A DNA stretch of 7,051 nucleotides. Origin: Clostridia bacterium (GTDB lineage: Bacteria > Bacillota > Clostridia > Oscillospirales > Acutalibacteraceae). Of this stretch, positions 5,509 through 7,051 are shown piece after piece (the stretch's first letter is position 1; each line of letters begins with the position of its first letter). The stretch lies in NCBI GenBank assembly GCA_017382915.1, contig JAFNZJ010000035.1:1-7051 (forward strand), written 5' to 3'. The notes beneath the pieces were generated by a model. It worked only from the letters and a program-made list of their open reading frames with translations, made no database searches and was not told where the DNA came from. Both the position numbers and the translations under genes were made by a program.

Positions 5509-6225
5509 ATGAAAATAATCATAATTGCCCAAAATTTTATAAAGGCGACCCTTCAAAAGCTAAAGGGTATGACCAAAAGTCACTACATAAACGGGCCGGA
5601 TATTCTGCCCCCGCCCTTTACCGCAGCCGAGGAGGAGCAGCTGCTGTCACAAATGGACCAAAACCCCGAACAGGTTAAAAGTGAATTGGTAACCCACAAC
5701 CTTAGACTGGTGGTTTATATAGCCAAAAAGTTTGAAACCCATACAGCAGGTATTGAGGACCTTATTTCAATAGGCACCATAGGTCTTATTAAGGCGGTTG
5801 GCACCTTTAAGCCCGAAAAGGGAATAAAGCTTGCCACATATGCATCGCGCTGTATTGAAAATGAAATTTTAATGTATTTAAGAAAAACCAGTAATCTAAA
5901 GGCCGAAATTTCACTTGATGAGCCGCTTAATGTTGATTGGGACGGCAATGAACTGCTTCTTTCAGATATTTTGGGCAGCGACGGTGATGAAATATCCCGC
6001 GGAATAGAAATGCAGGATGAGCATAATATACTAAAACAGTTGGTGGCGTCATTACCCCCAAGAGAGCGCCAGATTATGGAGATGAGGTTTGGTATGTTTG
6101 GGTATGAGGAATATACTCAAAAGCAAATTGCCGACTGTCTTGGAATATCGCAGTCGTATATATCCCGCCTTGAAAAACGCATAATTGATAAGCTAAAAAA
6201 ATCAATAGAAAAGGCAGTGGGTTAG
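5509..6225 (+). CDS. sigE: RNA polymerase sporulation sigma factor sigma-E, pro-form
   Basis: This 238-residue sigma-70 family protein directs early mother-cell transcription after asymmetric division. The N-terminal 25 or so residues form the pro-sequence: basic and hydrophobic (MKIIIIAQNFIKATLQKLKG). By alignment with B. subtilis pro-sigma-E, SpoIIGA should cut near His25-Tyr26, just before YINGPDILPPPF. Region 2 covers about 63-126 (NLRLVVYIAKKFE, then GIEDLISIGTIGLIKAV and KLATYASRCIENEILMYLR). The sigma-E-typical block SLDEPLNVDWDGNELLLSD is at 135-153. Region 4, with its helix-turn-helix, is at about 182-231 (TQKQIADCLGISQSYISRLEKRI). AAAGGA (5494-5499) lies 9 nt before the ATG and overlaps the spoIIGA stop. 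A terminator overlaps the sigE stop; sigG, which often follows in other species, is not in the window. Confidence 0.97.
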   Translation: MKIIIIAQNFIKATLQKLKGMTKSHYINGPDILPPPFTAAEEEQLLSQMDQNPEQVKSELVTHNLRLVVYIAKKFETHTAGIEDLISIGTIGLIKAVGTFKPEKGIKLATYASRCIENEILMYLRKTSNLKAEISLDEPLNVDWDGNELLLSDILGSDGDEISRGIEMQDEHNILKQLVASLPPRERQIMEMRFGMFGYEEYTQKQIADCLGISQSYISRLEKRIIDKLKKSIEKAVG

Positions 6226-6244
6226 TAAAACCCGCTGCTTTTTT
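6214..6244 (+). terminator. Intrinsic terminator of spoIIGA-sigE, overlapping the sigE stop codon
   Basis: GCAGTGGGTT (6214-6223) pairs with AACCCGCTGC (6229-6238) in a 10-bp stem containing one G-T pair, with a 5-nt loop and a run of six T residues (6239-6244). The left arm consists of the last sigE codons and the TAG stop lies at the stem-loop junction. AAAGGC and GCCTTT flanking the hairpin can extend the pairing further. Confidence 0.88.
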
Positions 6245-6357
6245 GCCTTTTGTTTATATAAAATGCGAATAATTGTTAAAATCTTGAAGCCCAATTATGG
6301 CTAAACCCCCAAAAATTTAAAAACCTGCAAAAAACCCTTTTAAAAATTAAAAAAAGG
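6245..6357. other. AT-rich intergenic stretch upstream of ppdK
   Basis: No gene or clear RNA is visible. The second half (about 6310-6355) is made of successive A-rich tracts directly upstream of the ppdK promoter and could act as an UP element contacting the RNA polymerase alpha subunits. That role is inference from composition and position. Confidence 0.4.
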
Positions 6358-6366
6358 TGGTATAAT
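6338..6366 (+). promoter_or_regulatory. Extended -10 promoter of ppdK
   Basis: TGGTATAAT (6358-6366) is a consensus -10 with the TGn extension. The region 17 bp upstream (TTTTAA, 6338-6343) is a weak -35 with three matches, as tolerated by extended -10 promoters. A-rich tracts precede it. The predicted start is near 6373, giving a leader of about 50 nt. Confidence 0.75.
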
Positions 6367-6373
6367 AAAGTGC

Positions 6374-6389
6374 TACCATAAAAATGGTA
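6374..6389 (+). promoter_or_regulatory. Hairpin at the predicted 5' end of the ppdK mRNA
   Basis: TACCAT (6374-6379) and ATGGTA (6384-6389) form a 6-bp stem with an AAAA loop, starting about at the predicted transcription start. The same TGGTA sequence occurs in the extended -10 (6358-6362), so TACCA at 6374-6378 is inversely repeated on both sides. It may be a 5' mRNA-stabilising hairpin, an operator, or chance. Confidence 0.45.
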
Positions 6390-6407
6390 TATCTATGTAT
6401 TATAATT

Positions 6408-6413
6408 AGGAGG
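6408..6413 (+). promoter_or_regulatory. Strong ribosome binding site of ppdK
   Basis: AGGAGG lies 9 nt before the ATG at 6423. It is the closest match to the Shine-Dalgarno consensus in this window and fits high expression. Confidence 0.85.
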
Positions 6414-6422
6414 TAATTCTTA

Positions 6423-7051
6423 ATGAGCAAAAAGTTTGTTTATCTGTTCAAAGAGGGCGACGCTTCCATGCGTGAGCTTCTCGGCGGTAAAGGTGCCAAC
6501 CTTGCAGAGATGACCAAAATCGGTCTTCCTGTTCCTCAGGGCTTTACCGTAACTACTGAGGCTTGTACCCAGTATTATGAAGATGGCAGAAAAATCAACG
6601 ATGATATTCAGGCACAAATTATGGAATACATCGACAAAATGGAGGAAATCACCGGCAAAAGGTTCGGCGATAAAGAAAATCCCCTTCTTGTTTCGGTTCG
6701 TTCCGGCGCCCGCGCTTCAATGCCCGGTATGATGGACACCATTCTTAACCTCGGCCTTAATGAAGAGGTTGTTGAAACCATGTCTAAAAAGTCAGGCAAC
6801 CCCCGTTGGGCTTACGACTGCTATCGTCGTTTTATTCAAATGTACTCCGACGTTGTTATGGAGGTTGGTAAAAAGTACTTTGAAGAACTCATTGACAAAA
6901 TGAAGGAAGAAAAGGGTGTTACCCAGGACGTTGACCTTACCGCTGACGACCTTAAAACCCTTGCCGAGCAGTTCAAAGCCGAATATAAAAATAAAATCGG
7001 CAAAGACTTCCCTGCAGATCCTAAAGAGCAATTAATGGGCGCTATTGAGGC
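6423..7051 (+). CDS. ppdK: Pyruvate, phosphate dikinase, N-terminal part (cut by window end)
   Basis: PPDK reversibly converts pyruvate, ATP and phosphate to phosphoenolpyruvate, AMP and diphosphate. In anaerobic clostridia it serves glycolysis or gluconeogenesis with diphosphate economy. The 209 codons present belong to the N-terminal ATP-grasp nucleotide-binding domain. Visible motifs are LLGGKGANLAEMTKIGLPVPQGFTVTTEAC (20-49) and LLVSVRSGARASMPGMMDTILNLGLN (about 88-113), then RRFIQMYSDVVMEV and LTADDLKTLAEQFKAEYK. These are very close to the Clostridium symbiosum enzyme. The family is about 870-880 residues, so roughly three quarters, including the phospho-His and PEP-binding domains, lie outside. 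Codon choice differs from the neighbours (frequent CGT, TTC, ATC, CTT/CTC), as in highly expressed genes. The ATG is set by AGGAGG at 6408-6413. Confidence 0.97.
   Translation, partial: MSKKFVYLFKEGDASMRELLGGKGANLAEMTKIGLPVPQGFTVTTEACTQYYEDGRKINDDIQAQIMEYIDKMEEITGKRFGDKENPLLVSVRSGARASMPGMMDTILNLGLNEEVVETMSKKSGNPRWAYDCYRRFIQMYSDVVMEVGKKYFEELIDKMKEEKGVTQDVDLTADDLKTLAEQFKAEYKNKIGKDFPADPKEQLMGAIE

Noticed and set aside
6420..7031. Minus-strand open frames opposite ppdK
   Set aside because: The plus strand encodes an unmistakable pyruvate phosphate dikinase across the same interval.

Overview
The window looks like chromosome from an anaerobic, endospore-forming clostridial Firmicute. The evidence is a spoIIGA-sigE pair (the mother-cell sporulation sigma factor and its protease), a clostridial-type pyruvate phosphate dikinase, AT-rich intergenic DNA, sigma-A-like promoters and strong purine-rich ribosome binding sites. 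GC content, judged by eye, is low to moderate. No transposase, integrase, tRNA, rRNA, CRISPR array or phage gene is visible.

The left part (positions 1-4551) reads leftward. A sigma-A-like promoter (4523-4551) drives a compact operon: a 23S rRNA uracil-C5 methyltransferase (RlmD/RlmCD family), a 142-residue protein I do not recognise, a small DUF1294 membrane protein, and a sodium:alanine/glycine symporter whose start overlaps the DUF1294 stop by 8 nt. Spacings inside the operon are 13 nt, 14 nt and -8 nt. A separate promoter (898-926) then drives a three-part protein: an N-terminal domain of unknown function, a Pro-Val-Gln repeat linker of about 80 residues, and a C-terminal four-cysteine zinc ribbon. 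This gene ends at an intrinsic terminator (108-131). Beyond it, positions 1-107 carry several inverted repeats and no convincing gene.

The right part (4620-7051) reads rightward. spoIIGA begins at a TTG codon and is followed 14 nt later by sigE, which keeps the N-terminal pro-sequence that SpoIIGA removes. A good -10 hexamer lies upstream of spoIIGA. It lacks an obvious -35, but two degenerate Spo0A-box-like heptamers sit 10 bp apart near -50 and -40, which would fit Spo0A-activated transcription early in sporulation. A terminator overlaps the sigE stop codon. After about 200 bp comes ppdK, with an extended -10 promoter, a hairpin at the predicted 5' end of its mRNA and an AGGAGG ribosome binding site. 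The window cuts ppdK after 209 codons.

Most of the region is ordinary housekeeping and sporulation DNA. The least explained parts are the Pro-Val-Gln/zinc-ribbon protein with its 18-nt minisatellite, the unknown 142-residue operon member, and the inverted-repeat cluster at the left edge. I see no clear case for a new multi-gene system.
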